64,000 bases of DNA, from positions 7,998,001 to 8,062,000 of the forward strand of contig NC_061143.1 in assembly GCF_905220365.1 (NCBI RefSeq), in the 5' to 3' direction. The notes beneath the pieces are model-generated. The model saw nothing but the letters and a program-made list of their open reading frames with translations, searched no databases and was not told the DNA's origin. This document shows, piece after piece, positions 24,520 to 35,800 of the stretch. Both the position numbers and the translations under genes were made by a program. The DNA is from Vanessa cardui. Its lineage: Eukaryota; Arthropoda; Insecta; Lepidoptera; Nymphalidae. Numbering within the stretch: position 1 is the stretch's first letter; every line of letters starts with the position of its first letter.

Positions 24520-24700
24520 TTAAGTACCATTACGGTAATGCCTGTCTGACCTGAGATCGCGAAGTGAGATAGACCTATTGCTCGCTGTGTGGGCGTGATA
24601 GAGATGGGGATATCTCGAAGGTTGACCGGTAACAGGTTGGGGCAGGAGTAAGTATAGCGAATGCAGTAAGGTACCAAGACTCGGGTGAATCCTTATACAG
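24520..24700. other. GC-richer patch of unknown nature
   Basis: Contains GAGATCGCGAAGTGAGATAG and ACCGGTAACAGGTTGGGGC. A 76-codon frame on the minus strand lacks any recognisable motif. Could be repeat or regulatory DNA. Confidence 0.2.
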
Positions 24701-25079
24701 TCTAAACACGATCCTAAACTATGGTTAATCTTAAGTTTAATTATATGCAATTTTTCTTTGATTATCAGTTAGTTCAGTTGAAGTATCGTAAACTATTTTG
24801 AAAAAGCTCTGCTTACTTTATTGCATCTTTCTCAAAAAATTAAGTCTATAATATATATCTTTTTCTTAAGTAACACTTATACTTAAACTATACATTTTAT
24901 TACATTCTGTGTTAAGCTGAACAGTTGAAATTGTGTAGGTATGTATACAATACCTGACTGATTCAAAGAATAAAAGTTCATCAGAATCCAAGAGAATCCA
25001 AACATATTAATATACTAAAAATATTGATAACAAATCTGGTAGTTAAACATTAGTTATGCAGTTAACTATTCACAGTATA

Positions 25080-25220
25080 ACCGGCCTTTCAGCCCGTGAG
25101 AAAGGTACAATTTGAACAAGGCATAATTAGCGGGTGCATTAAATCAGAGCCCGCCCGGCGATTTCGTTGATTAGCCCGAGCGAGGTCCAGTTCAGGACAG
25201 GTGGATTTTAGGGGTCAAGG
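25080..25220. promoter_or_regulatory. GC-rich noncoding patch
   Basis: Includes CAGAGCCCGCCCGGCGATTT and TAGCCCGAGCGAGGTCC in AT-rich sequence; no frame or splice sites. Candidate enhancer upstream of dys. Confidence 0.22.
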
Positions 25221-25687
25221 ACAGAGGTGAAATTTAATATAATATTTAGTTAGGCAACTATCTAGACTTAACAAAATTTGATATTAATTTACACTTAAAC
25301 AATTCGCCCTTTAATAAGCCTATTAGAACTCACTCATAGCAGCAATTTATGTCCTGTTCTATAAAAAGGTTGTAATATTTTTCTCATTTCACTTATAAAT
25401 GAATTTATTTGAAGTTTATTTAAGAATAATAGATTCCAATAAAATAATTTTGTAGTAATGAAAAGAGACTTAAATATAATAATTTGGAAATTTATATTTA
25501 ATGATTATATATATTTTAAAATAACGAACGCCAAACAAACTAATATCTAATAGCTGACCTTACCGTATACAGCGTCGTTCTCGTCTTTATGTGTTTTTTA
25601 ACCTCTTAGTAATACATATATCAGAGTGAGGAGATACTCCACTTTCATCAGACATTATACAGCTAAAAAGCAATACCATATTGTTGT

Positions 25688-25855
25688 ATTCTGATTTAAA
25701 GGGCGAATGCAATGTAGGTACCTACAGGCAGAAGTTTGGTGGTAGATTGGCGGAGTTTGAATTGGCGATGGCTTCCTACGATATAATTTATGGGTACAGG
25801 AGACCATTTACCGACAGATGACCTATTTGTCCGTCCGCCAGCATCCATATATATC
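25688..25855 (-). repeat. Dispersed repeat (family 3), partial
   Basis: Complement of the family-3 5' half, with GGCGATGGCTTCCTACGATA and GGAGACCATTTACCGACAGA, ending CCGTCCGCCA. Confidence 0.6.
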
Positions 25856-26129
25856 TTAAAATATATAATAACAAATAATTGTACCAGATAACAATGTTAC
25901 AACAACTATTACTTGCACAAAACCATACATTTATTGTGGTTAGAATAAATTCTATGTGTCAAATGAGTTACATGATGAAAATCCAATGAGTATTCCGATT
26001 TACTCAAATATATTATGTATGGGAAAATTAACTTAAATGCATAAATTCTTTAATTAAAATCAGCTCAACAAATATAAAACATTCTCGTTAATTGAAGTCT
26101 GTTAAAATATAATATGAAATTATTGTCAG

Positions 26130-26345
26130 CTTTGAAACATTTTCCAACGCTTTCTCTCCTTTTTAAAGAGGAGGTTATTATAGTATACTAGGGACTGTGT
26201 ATTGGTGGACACAATTGTGGAAGAATTATATTCGACTCAAGCAGGCTTCTCATGATATTTTCTTTGACCATTAGAAACAATAATTAATCATATTGTCATT
26301 CAGTGTGCTTACCCGGGAACCTGCAAATCATGTTTTAGCCACTGT
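26130..26345 (-). mobile_element. Strongly decayed SINE family 1 copy
   Basis: CTCTCCTTTTTAAAGAGGAGG and CAGGCTTCTCATGATATTTTC match the complement of the SINE body with many changes. Confidence 0.5.
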
Positions 26346-26839
26346 CCAGTCTGGGCTTTGTAACAACCAATCAATTTGACGAATACTAACAAAACTGGTT
26401 TATATGTGTTGTCATTTATTATTGAAATATTTAATTGACAAACACTTACATTACATACTTCATTCAATACATAAGTTTTATTTGCAGGTTTTTCTACTCC
26501 ACTAATCGTATACACTTTGATTAAATCATATTATTTTAAAATGCATACATAATTCATTTAAGTAACCAGTTTTATATTACGAGCGGTCGATTTAAATTTG
26601 AATATACGTTATTTAAATTTTTAGACAATATTTTTATGCTGAAATGTTTAATAGAGTATTTAGGATGTTTCCCTGGTCGAATAAAGTTTTCAGTTCATTC
26701 GTGTGAGCATAACGCATATTCAAAATTATCACAACAAAATCTTTCTTCACAACGCCGTCTCGATAGTATCACCGTATTTAGGCCAAAAACAGCCGAAATT
26801 TCTTCACCCAAAAGGATTCCCAGTACAGCTTGATAGAGC

Positions 26840-27010
26840 GACTTGATAAGAATCGGTTAGCCTAATAACCCGCCGGGTCCTTTGTCTATTGTTTACATTG
26901 GGGTGCACTACGTGATTCTGAAAGTCACGCCGGCACCTTTGCTTGGACCTCCCTGCTGTTATTGTTAAATACGTCGTCATTGTGACGAGTGGCGCGACAG
27001 GGTGCTCCGA
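26840..27010. promoter_or_regulatory. GC-rich noncoding patch with FOX-like site
   Basis: Contains CTATTGTTTACATTGG (SOX/forkhead-like core), CACTACGTGATTCTG and CGAGTGGCGCGACAGG, without a frame. About 6 kb upstream of the dys start. Confidence 0.28.
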
Positions 27011-27104
27011 TAGTTTATAAGTATGAGATCAGTTTAAAAACGAATTATGCCTAAGGTCGTTATCGTATCGATTAATTAAATTGTTGGTATTATTGTTGGA
27101 TTAA

Positions 27105-27300
27105 TACTAGAGTCGTGATGACTCACTGGCTAAATAACGTGAATCTGTACTGATGATTCCGAGTTCAACCCGGACGAGTACTAATTAATTTCATCGTGTT
27201 AATTTATGTTTATAATTCATAGTGTGCTCGACGATAGGGTAAACATCGTGAGGAATGTGTGCCCAACCCTTGTTTGAGAGGGATGTGGAAGTAAGCTTCA
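27105..27300 (+). mobile_element. Decayed SINE family 1 copy
   Basis: GATGACTCACTGGCTAAAT matches the A-box area and GATGATTCCGAGTTCAACCC the B-box area; AACATCGTGAGGAA is from the body. Confidence 0.6.
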
Positions 27301-27539
27301 AAACGTTCAACTCCAAAAGAAGAGTAAGCTTGGCAGATGCAAAAAGAAGTGTCATTGATGTAGAATTTTAAATGAACACTGCATTTATACCTCGTTAACA
27401 CTTCAAGACATTAAAATATATTGCATTTATGACATAAGTATTTTTTTAATTAAACCTTCAATTTACACCATCTTAGAATAAAAACTTCTTCGTTTTTCAG
27501 TTTGATTAATTCTGTTCACTAAAACCTCACACTGTATCA

Positions 27540-27680
27540 AATAGGGTGCGCACGCGCACGTGGCGCAGTTTAACCTGCGCGTGAGTGGTGCGCTAATGAC
27601 CTAATGTCACTTGCCCCGCGGCCGCCGCACCGCCCGGATGTCACCAAGACCGCCTTTGATAAAGCCGAAAATCGTCGAGA
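27540..27680. promoter_or_regulatory. CpG island-like block with E-box
   Basis: The most CpG-dense block in the window: GCGCACGCGCACGTGGCGC, GCGCGTGAGTGG and CCGCGGCCGCCGCACC. It contains CACGTG and repeated ACGTG/GCGTG cores, the type of site bHLH-PAS dimers recognise. It lies 5.2 kb upstream of the dys start and could be an enhancer, an alternative promoter or an unrelated start site. Confidence 0.4.
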
Positions 27681-28102
27681 CATCCAGAGATCGGTCTTTT
27701 TTTGATATTACCTTATTGAGAATCAAGATACGGAACTTCCTTCCTATTTTTTATATAATCAATTAATAAAAAATCTAATAACCTCCTTATTTGAAAATAC
27801 TTAAAATGGGTAACCAATACTAACTAATGTTTACTTTTAATATCAAAACATTTACAAAAATCCACTATAAATATGAAATAAAAATCGACTGTCTAAAAAT
27901 TGTTTATATGAAGTAAATTATTTGTATTAGTTATTAATCATACAATTCAAATCTTTAAAATCATTCGTTCAATTTAAATGCCCATTACAACTAACATCAT
28001 AATTATAATTTAAATTATCATATTCATATTTCGAACTCTTTATTAGCACGATTTAGTTTAATGATTCACACAATTACATCAACTTCACGGATATCCGCTT
28101 AT

Positions 28103-28466
28103 TACCCGACTGCCAAAGAAGGAGGGTAATGTTTTTCGAGTGTATGTAAGTATGTATGTATGTCTTTTCCTTTGTGACCTCCTGTAGCCTAAACGGCTTG
28201 ATGGATTTTGATGTATGAGGTATCGTTAGATTTGTCTTGATTACGGGAGTGTCATAGGATACATTTTATCCTAAAAGTCCCACGGGATAAAGACATAATA
28301 ATATTTTTTCTAAATTTCCCTTTAAAAAAATATGTATGCGGTATCATTAGATTCATTTCAATCACGGGAGTAATTAATATAGGATACGTTTTTTCTCAAA
28401 ATTCCCACGGGAACATGTTAATTCTGCGTCAACGCAAAGCATCTTTTTTTAGTGTGCAGTCGGGTA
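28103..28466. mobile_element. MITE with 11-bp inverted ends at TA
   Basis: Ends TACCCGACTGC and GCAGTCGGGTA are exact complements. Read as TA plus CCCGACTGC, this fits a Tc1/mariner-type TA duplication. The interior has GTATGTAAGTATGTATG repeats and two internal related segments around TCACGGGAG and CCCACGGGA. No coding capacity. Confidence 0.65.
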
Positions 28467-29316
28467 TTTTGTTTTTTTAATAATAATTAATACAATAGTT
28501 CAACTCTATACCTGGCCAATAAGCTTCCAGCATTTTAAAATTTCTTATAATCTATTTAAATGACTAGATAAGGCGTTTGAGCGATATTATTTTATGTTTT
28601 TTTTTTTAAATTAACTGAATATAAAAAGATAGGTAACTTATTCTGATGCACATCGACTCTGTTTCTGAATATTTTACAAAAAATCATTACAATAATATTG
28701 TTAGTTGCATACAGCATTTAAATATCAAGTAATCGCTTGTACATTTATAATATTTTTTTTTCACCTTTTGTATTTTCTTCTTTATTTCTTCTTGATCGAT
28801 TACAATTTGACCTAACGTCATTCATTTAAGCACAGTTCACTCTCAAGCAATAAAACCTTTTTTGAAGAGTTAAGAAAAAAAAATGTTATTATATTTTAAG
28901 TATATTTTTAAATTTTGTTGTTAAACATATAAAGTCAACGAGACCGTTTTTGGAGCGGAAGCTAATACATTTTATACAACTACCCAAAATAGGAGTGTAA
29001 TTATTAACATCATATATATATTAAATTTACATTAAATTTTCGTATGACAATATATAAACTTAATTAATTAATACTATTTGGAATGTATATAAAGTCCGTT
29101 TATATGTATCATTCTTAAAAGTTCAAACAGTCAATTTTACAAAGGTTTTTATAAATTATAAATCAGGAAACTGTAACTCACGACTTATCTCGCGCTGATT
29201 TAGACTGTCGCCTTCGACATTTTTTGTAACTAGTTTTTAACATTGAAAGTAGACAAAATACGGAATTTACTTTCACAATTTGAATATCAGTAGCATTACT
29301 GTCACAGTAAAGTAAC

Positions 29317-29492
29317 AGCCTGTAAATTACCCACTGCTGGGCTAGGGTCTCGTCTTCAATTAGGGAGAGGGTTTGGAACATATTCCACTACGCTGTTCCA
29401 ATACAGGTTGGTGGAATGCACATGCAGGTTTCCTCACAATGTTTTCCTTCACCGCCGAGCACGAGAGGAATTATAAACACAAATTAAGCACA
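29317..29492 (-). mobile_element. SINE family 1, 5'-truncated
   Basis: Tail and body are present (AACAGCCTGTAAATTACCC to ACAAATTAAGCAC); the tRNA head is missing, typical of aborted reverse transcription. Confidence 0.85.
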
Positions 29493-29858
29493 GAGTCATC
29501 AGAAATAATAAGTAACAAGTCCATCAATTAGCATAGCAATTGTTTGTTCTAACGTACATCAAACACTTCGAAAGAAGAGGCCTTATCTAAGTAGTAGGAC
29601 ATTATACAGACTCTTCCGAATTAAAGGCTACTTATTAATACCTATAAAGATAACTAGCGACCAGCCCGGTTTCACAATGAAATAACATCACAGTAGAAGC
29701 TTCTAAAATTATCGATGTTTCTTTATATATAAAAAACTTCCTCTTGAATCACACTACCTGTTAAAAAACGTAGTTTAATTTAAGCGTACATAGGGATATA
29801 GGGACAGAGAAAGTGACTTTGTTTTGTAGTGATAAGCGAAAAAAATGATCAAGTTTGA

Positions 29859-30203
29859 ACGAATTATTTTAAATATTACACACATGCACTGAACACCACA
29901 TGTTATGCGATCTATGCAGGACATTTTATATTGCACAAATGTGTGTGCAAAGACAGTTGCAATCCAGATTTCCTAGCAAAACCGACACAACTGAAAAGGG
30001 TTCAGAGGCATTACATGGATATCTTACGTGCTCTCCGAGGTACGGGAGTGTACACTTACAACTTTCAGACTCCGTATTTAACTGACATTTTTTTGACTGG
30101 TAAATTTAATAACTTAAAACCTCGGAATCTGCACCCTTATGTAATAGCTACTAGACCTACAAGGCAGTCTATCTATTTGTGTTATGTCAATAAAATAATG
30201 TAA
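29859..30203 (+). CDS. Unrecognised open frame, possible terminal exon or transposon/viral relic
   Basis: An uninterrupted 114-codon frame, richer in GC than its flanks, ends with TAA just after AATAAA (30191-30196). The last 90 codons are the most coding-like: HKCVCKDSCNPDF, QRHYMDILRALRGTGVYTYN, FNNLKPRNLHPYVIATRPTR, then SIYLCYVN. There is no good start codon in Kozak context and no clear splice acceptor was found. Codon use looks protein-like rather than random. I do not recognise the family; it may be a terminal exon, a transposon ORF or an endogenised viral fragment. Confidence 0.4.
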   Translation, partial: TNYFKYYTHALNTTCYAIYAGHFILHKCVCKDSCNPDFLAKPTQLKRVQRHYMDILRALRGTGVYTYNFQTPYLTDIFLTGKFNNLKPRNLHPYVIATRPTRQSIYLCYVNKIM

Positions 30204-30419
30204 TTGAATTTTAAATCTAAAATTTCATCCAACTGATCCGGCGGGAAGTATGCGAATTGTACTATTTAGTTTTTTATGTTGTTGTTATTTGGTTTTATAA
30301 ATATAACCAAATACGTCTAGTTTAAAATGTATATATTAGTAACAAAATTATTACTCAATTTAGTGACTTGATATTAATAAAATTTCACTTTTCAGATAAT
30401 CATGAAAGATGTAACAGAG

Positions 30420-30716
30420 CCGAGATGGCCCAGTGGTTAGAACGCGTGCATCTTAACCGATGATTGCGGGTTCAAACCCAGGCAAGCACCGCTGTTTCAT
30501 GTGCTTAATTTGTCTTTATAATTCATCTCGTGCTCAGCGGTGAAGGAAAACATCGTGACGAAACCTGCATGTGACAAATTTCATAGAAATTCTGCCACAT
30601 GTGCATTCCACCAACCCGCATTGGAACAGCGTGGTGGAATATGTTCCAAACCTTCTCCTCAAAGGGAGAGGAGGCCTTTAGCCCAGCAGTGGGAATTTAC
30701 AGGCTGTTGTTGTGTT
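30420..30716 (+). mobile_element. tRNA-derived SINE (family 1), full length
   Basis: Both promoter boxes intact, body close to the consensus of the other young copies, GTTGTTGTG tail. Short flanking TGTAACA on both sides. Confidence 0.92.
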
Positions 30717-31299
30717 GTTTTGTAACACTTCAATCCTTCTCCTCAAAGAGAGGAGATGCAAAAGAATAATTTTCTACTCTGTAAGCCCTATGCTATTATA
30801 TATATACCTACAAAGTTTTTCTCGACAAATTGGTTCTAACTCCTAAGTATCCGTCAAAAATATAAAATTTATAATAAATTAAATATTAAAAATTAGTGAT
30901 TTCATTTTAATAAATTAAATAAAAATCGCCTAAAATATAGTTTTATATTTCTAAACAGCCACAAAACATATGAATTTGCAAGGTTTAACGTGGCTTATGT
31001 TATAGTTTGTGATAGGATTTGACGTCAGCATTTCAATCGAAATGCTTTTAGAATTGACTAACATTTTCTTATATCGTGGGACAAAGGATCATTACTTACC
31101 TATCAAATATCCGAATAGTGATGAAAACTTTAAAATTAGAAAGAAAAAAATCGCGACGACGTTAAAACGACATTTCTAAATGATATATTACAGTATTATT
31201 CTGAGATCTCACCGCAGTATAATTCACTTTTGAGTCTTTACAGTCAAACATTGTATTAGTCCGCAGGTTGTTTTATTTATTTTATGTAAAGATTGATGT

Positions 31300-31380
31300 G
31301 ATACCACGTCTGGTCAGATTACGTTGATCGCGGGTAACGCGGCAGCCGCCCGCAGGCGATGCGCTCTTTATCAACTTGAA
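31300..31380. promoter_or_regulatory. GC-rich noncoding patch
   Basis: GATCGCGGGTAACGCGGCAG and CCGCCCGCAGGCGATGCG in AT-rich DNA, 1.5 kb upstream of dys. Candidate regulatory element. Confidence 0.28.
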
Positions 31381-32099
31381 AATATTTTTTACAACATCCT
31401 TTAAAGTTATTGCTTACATTTATGGCCTGTAATCTTTTATTTCAATTCTTTATTATTAAAACTAATATCATTTGTAATGAACAACCAAGAGATATGAGAG
31501 TATATTCACATATGTTTTCTTTTTTTTCTGGAATTAAGTCTGGAATATAAAAAAATCACTTCAAATGTAAGGGTTAACGGAATGTTTGATTCATTTAAGA
31601 GTTTATTTTTCTTATCAAAATAATAAAGTAGGAATACAAATAAAATTCAGATATAGATTAAAATCCTAATTTATCAATTCCGATAACATCGTTTAAAACT
31701 TATATTATATTATGTCTTAAAAAAATAGCAAGCCTTTTAATTTTAAACTCAAGTACAATATACAATTACTTTATTAATAATTATAGTCAAACAAAGTTCT
31801 AAAATGTGTCTACGACTTTATTTATAAACAATATGTATCGAAAGATAACACCTGTTATATACAACGAAGTTTAGTAAATAAAAAGTTGTTTATAAAAACA
31901 AGCTCGACAGAACGACCACTCATTAAAAACTAATTAACTTGAGAATTCGTATCAAGATTCATTGCACATGCCTCTGCGCAAATCGTCGCGCACTTCAAAC
32001 CAACGCACTTAACTAAAGTATCAATAACTGTCATTATTCACAATCACGATACTATCATCTCTTTTACGCAAGCCATCGGTAATTACAACATTACTTACA

Positions 32100-32857
32100 T
32101 CCCTTTCGAACTCTTTAATTTGAAGCAATGTTCGTAAAACACCGCTCATTCCATTTCTTTCACGCCGAAACAACAGAAAATCGCGACTTAGAGACATGCC
32201 TCCGTCTCCCTCGCACGCGCTCGATATGCCTTAAAATAAAGTCGTTCTTTGAAATTTTCTTTTTAAATTTAAAACGAAAGCTACTTTTTTCGGATGACGA
32301 GTCAAAAGTATTTAAAATCGTTTTGAAATTGGATGTGTCCCTCACACGACGGGACTCGTTAAGGCTCCGGCGCGTGTTTTTCGACAAAAAAGAAAATAAC
32401 GCAGGCGAGAAAGAGAGGTTCAACGGAGGCTTTTTATAGTCGTTGTCCCGATGCGCTCGCGCACGGAAGTATCGGAGCTTCAGGATCGCTCCTAATCTCA
32501 TTCTCATAAAAAGCTCACGCATATATTGACGCGTTATCATTAGTTTTGAATTTGGAAATTTGTTTTTTTTTTTTTATAATGTGCTATGAACGCGTTGTGA
32601 GGTTGTATAGGTGTTAAATTATGTTGGGCACGTGTTGTTTATGGTTGCTTTTATGGCTAGAATATGACATTAATTCAGTGAAGTTTTATGAATAGGGTTG
32701 TTATTGAGCAATCATTGGGACTTCTTCTTTCGTATTGTGTGGTCGTGTTAATTTATAATTAATTTAATTTTTATAATTAAATATGAAGTTTCATTAATAC
32801 TGTGTTCAAGTGACTGTATTTAAAGTTTATATTTTTAGTAAAACAACAATATTCAAA
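32100..32857 (+). promoter_or_regulatory. dys promoter and 5' leader region
   Basis: GC-richer block (32130-32540) directly upstream of the dys start. It has long frames on both strands (103 codons plus, 126 codons minus) that overlap each other and show no protein features, so I read them as composition artefacts. TCAGTG at 32675-32680 resembles an initiator. No TATA box could be chosen with confidence. Confidence 0.4.
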
Positions 32858-35800
32858 ATGTTTCTAAGGTAAGATGTCAATTATTATTTTTATTATATTA
32901 TTTTATACAACCCTAAAATATATATAAGTATAGTTCGGAGACCAATGCTCTGTAAATCAGTTTATAAATAAATTATTACAAAAGTTCATCAATAATTTTA
33001 TCCTATGTATGAAGATATATATGTATGTATTTATATTTTCAAATCATAGGTATATCCGTCGGGATTTTTTAACATTTTTCAATTATTTTTTTTTAAATAA
33101 TTTTTATTATGTATTCTTAATTAGATTTTAAATCACAGTAGTCATAAACCTCTACAATACGTTTAATATTTTATAAGCTTTTGTTTGTTTCTTAAGTTAT
33201 TATATAATATTAATAATTAATAAAAGCAATCAAGATCAGATATGACATAATAACGTGAACGATTAAGAAATTTAAGTAAAGTTAAACGTTTATTAATTTT
33301 ATAATTATTGGATAATGCTTTTAAGCTGATTAATACTTGATTTATATTAATACCCCTAATTAACTCTACCAGAAGTGAACCCTTTTTGTTCCATTTTCAT
33401 TCGAAATTCGAATGTCATTTATTATTTGTTTTTAAAATCAACGTCGAAACATATCAATATTTTAAATGCTGATTCAATTTGTTTTTGCATTTTCACCCCT
33501 CAATGATTAACAATCTATATATATTTATACATCCCTGGCAGAACTGCTTTATATGGAATCAAAACGATACATAGCTATGTATCGTTTTGATCAAAATTTA
33601 TGGAATCAAAACGATACATAGCTATGTATCGTTTAAAGCAGTTCTGCCAGCAACATAACAATAATTCCTATAACAATACATAACAACAATAATTAATAAC
33701 ATAACAACATAACAAGCAATAATTCCTAATTACAATCAATTTACAAAATCCAAAAATAAAAGTAATTAATATTTCCTTCTTTCTCTTTGTGATTTTTAAA
33801 ATAACACGTTTTTTTTATATTTCTTTTAAATTTGCTTTATTAAAATAAAATTAGTATCAAGATTACGGGAATATACTAACAATTCATAATATTTTATTAA
33901 AAATCCTCTAGCAACTTAAGACTTTAGACATCCTACATACAAATACAAAATATCAAATATATCGCTAGAACATAATTTCTATCAACAAAGTTATATTACT
34001 ATTACACAGATATGTAGTTAACAATGTATTCTAATTCATAATATAAATATTTCGTAACTGTGACGTTTTGCTTACAAAAAATATGTTTTGATAGCGAGGA
34101 ATATAATTCCATTCGGAGATGTAAAGACGCTGAAAATCAATCCTATTGTTACTTAAGTGTTAACTGAGCACACGCTCTACGACATCTGTCTATTTCATAG
34201 CATTTTCGCCTTATATGGAAGTTATATAAGCTCTAAATTCGCATGCATGTCATATTTAACGCGCCTAGATTGTTAGGTAAATTTAACAAACATAACCTTG
34301 TATATAAATAAATATCAACAACTATTACGTAGCGCTATTTTCATCGCATTTAAAGCTTTATATAATTTAGAACGAATATTTTCTTAAGGGAAAATATATT
34401 AGATAAATCAATAGAAACGAACAAAATGTTTTAATTTTCGCTCATAAAAAGTAAAGCTCACAAAAATACCTTACCTAAATAAATTGATTAGTCAAATAAT
34501 TAATTGAAATACATATGTTTCAAACTACGATCATATATACAATGGATATTGTAATAGTTATTTTTATTCTAATTCAAAATATTTAATATTCAAGTAGACT
34601 CTTAAAAACACTTAGAATCGACATTTTAGTAAGATAATTTTAATTATAACATTGAAGTGACATTCGTAAAAGTTAATGTTTTCACATAATAATAGTAGTT
34701 AATAACTATTCTTTACCCTTATTGTGCTATTTAATTACATAGGTAATAGCGTATACAGCGAAACCCTATTAAACATCACTAAAGTCTATTAACTTATTAA
34801 GACTTTAGTGATATGTTAGGGCGACTCAAAATCCTTGCTTATTGTTAAAATAATCTACAAATAAATATTCACTAAAATAACAAAAGAGTATAGAAGTTCG
34901 AATCAAGAAATGTCTATGCTTCCAAAATCAACAAAAAAATATAGGAAATAAAACATCTGATCATCTATCTCGACTTTACTGTTGTTGGAGTCGATCGACT
35001 AGGTCGATAGAGAGCGATCGGTCGGATAAAATGTTTCGATCGTCATTATGTCAAATCTCGCCGACTTTTGACAGAATTATCGTATGTAATCAAGTAATCA
35101 CGTCAATTGTTGTAACTGCTGAGAAATGCTTACAAATCTTACGATGACGCTGAGCCGAAATCTCCTAGTCGAAATACCGATAACGTTGTTTTAAATATTT
35201 GACGTATCTTCAGTTCAAAGTTATCTAGATTAAATGTTTGTTATAACACTAAAAACCTCAGTATATATACATTTAACATGAATTTTAGTTAATTAATATC
35301 ATATCAGACTTCACCGAAAGGCTATTTAATAATTCAAATAACATCATGATTATTTCACGCTATTATAAAAACACTGAAACTAAATTTAGATTAACATGTA
35401 AATTAAAAAAATACTTTTAATATGTACGTGAATAAATTATATAAAATATGTTTAATTACCTAAAGTCCCTCTACAACATTTTGTTTTTGATTTTTTATCT
35501 AAACTATTATTACCCTATAAAATAGACTTAAGTTGTTTTTTTATTTTATTTTAAAATCGTAATATATTAAACGTGATCAATAAAAAAAAGACATAACATT
35601 TAAAATTACAGCACATTGATTTGTAAACGAATTAATGGAATACGTCACTCAAAATCAATACTCTTCGAAATTCGAAAAAAGATTCATTCAATATACCAAA
35701 TTCAAAAGCAATTTCACATTTCGATAGATCATTAGAACACGTGTTCGAACAAAGAAGTGTTGAGCACAAACTAACTTATCTCAGAAGAATTTACACGGTC

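Larger units (their letters stand above)
23097..32857. other. Region between Kazal-like gene B and dys
   Basis: Repeats, several GC-rich noncoding patches and one unexplained open frame (29859-30203), listed separately. It is the upstream region of dys and so a likely home for its tracheal or neural enhancers. AT-rich parts at 23.4-24.5, 27.7-28.1 and 30.8-31.3 kb hold nothing I recognise. Confidence 0.5.

Noticed and set aside
32128..32540. Overlapping frames of 103 (plus) and 126 (minus) codons
   Set aside because: Both strands open at once in a GC-richer promoter block, with low-complexity basic peptides and no domain. Best read as composition effect in the dys upstream region.
34775..34812. 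microRNA precursor
   Set aside because: Stem of only 13 bp; too short for a miRNA hairpin.
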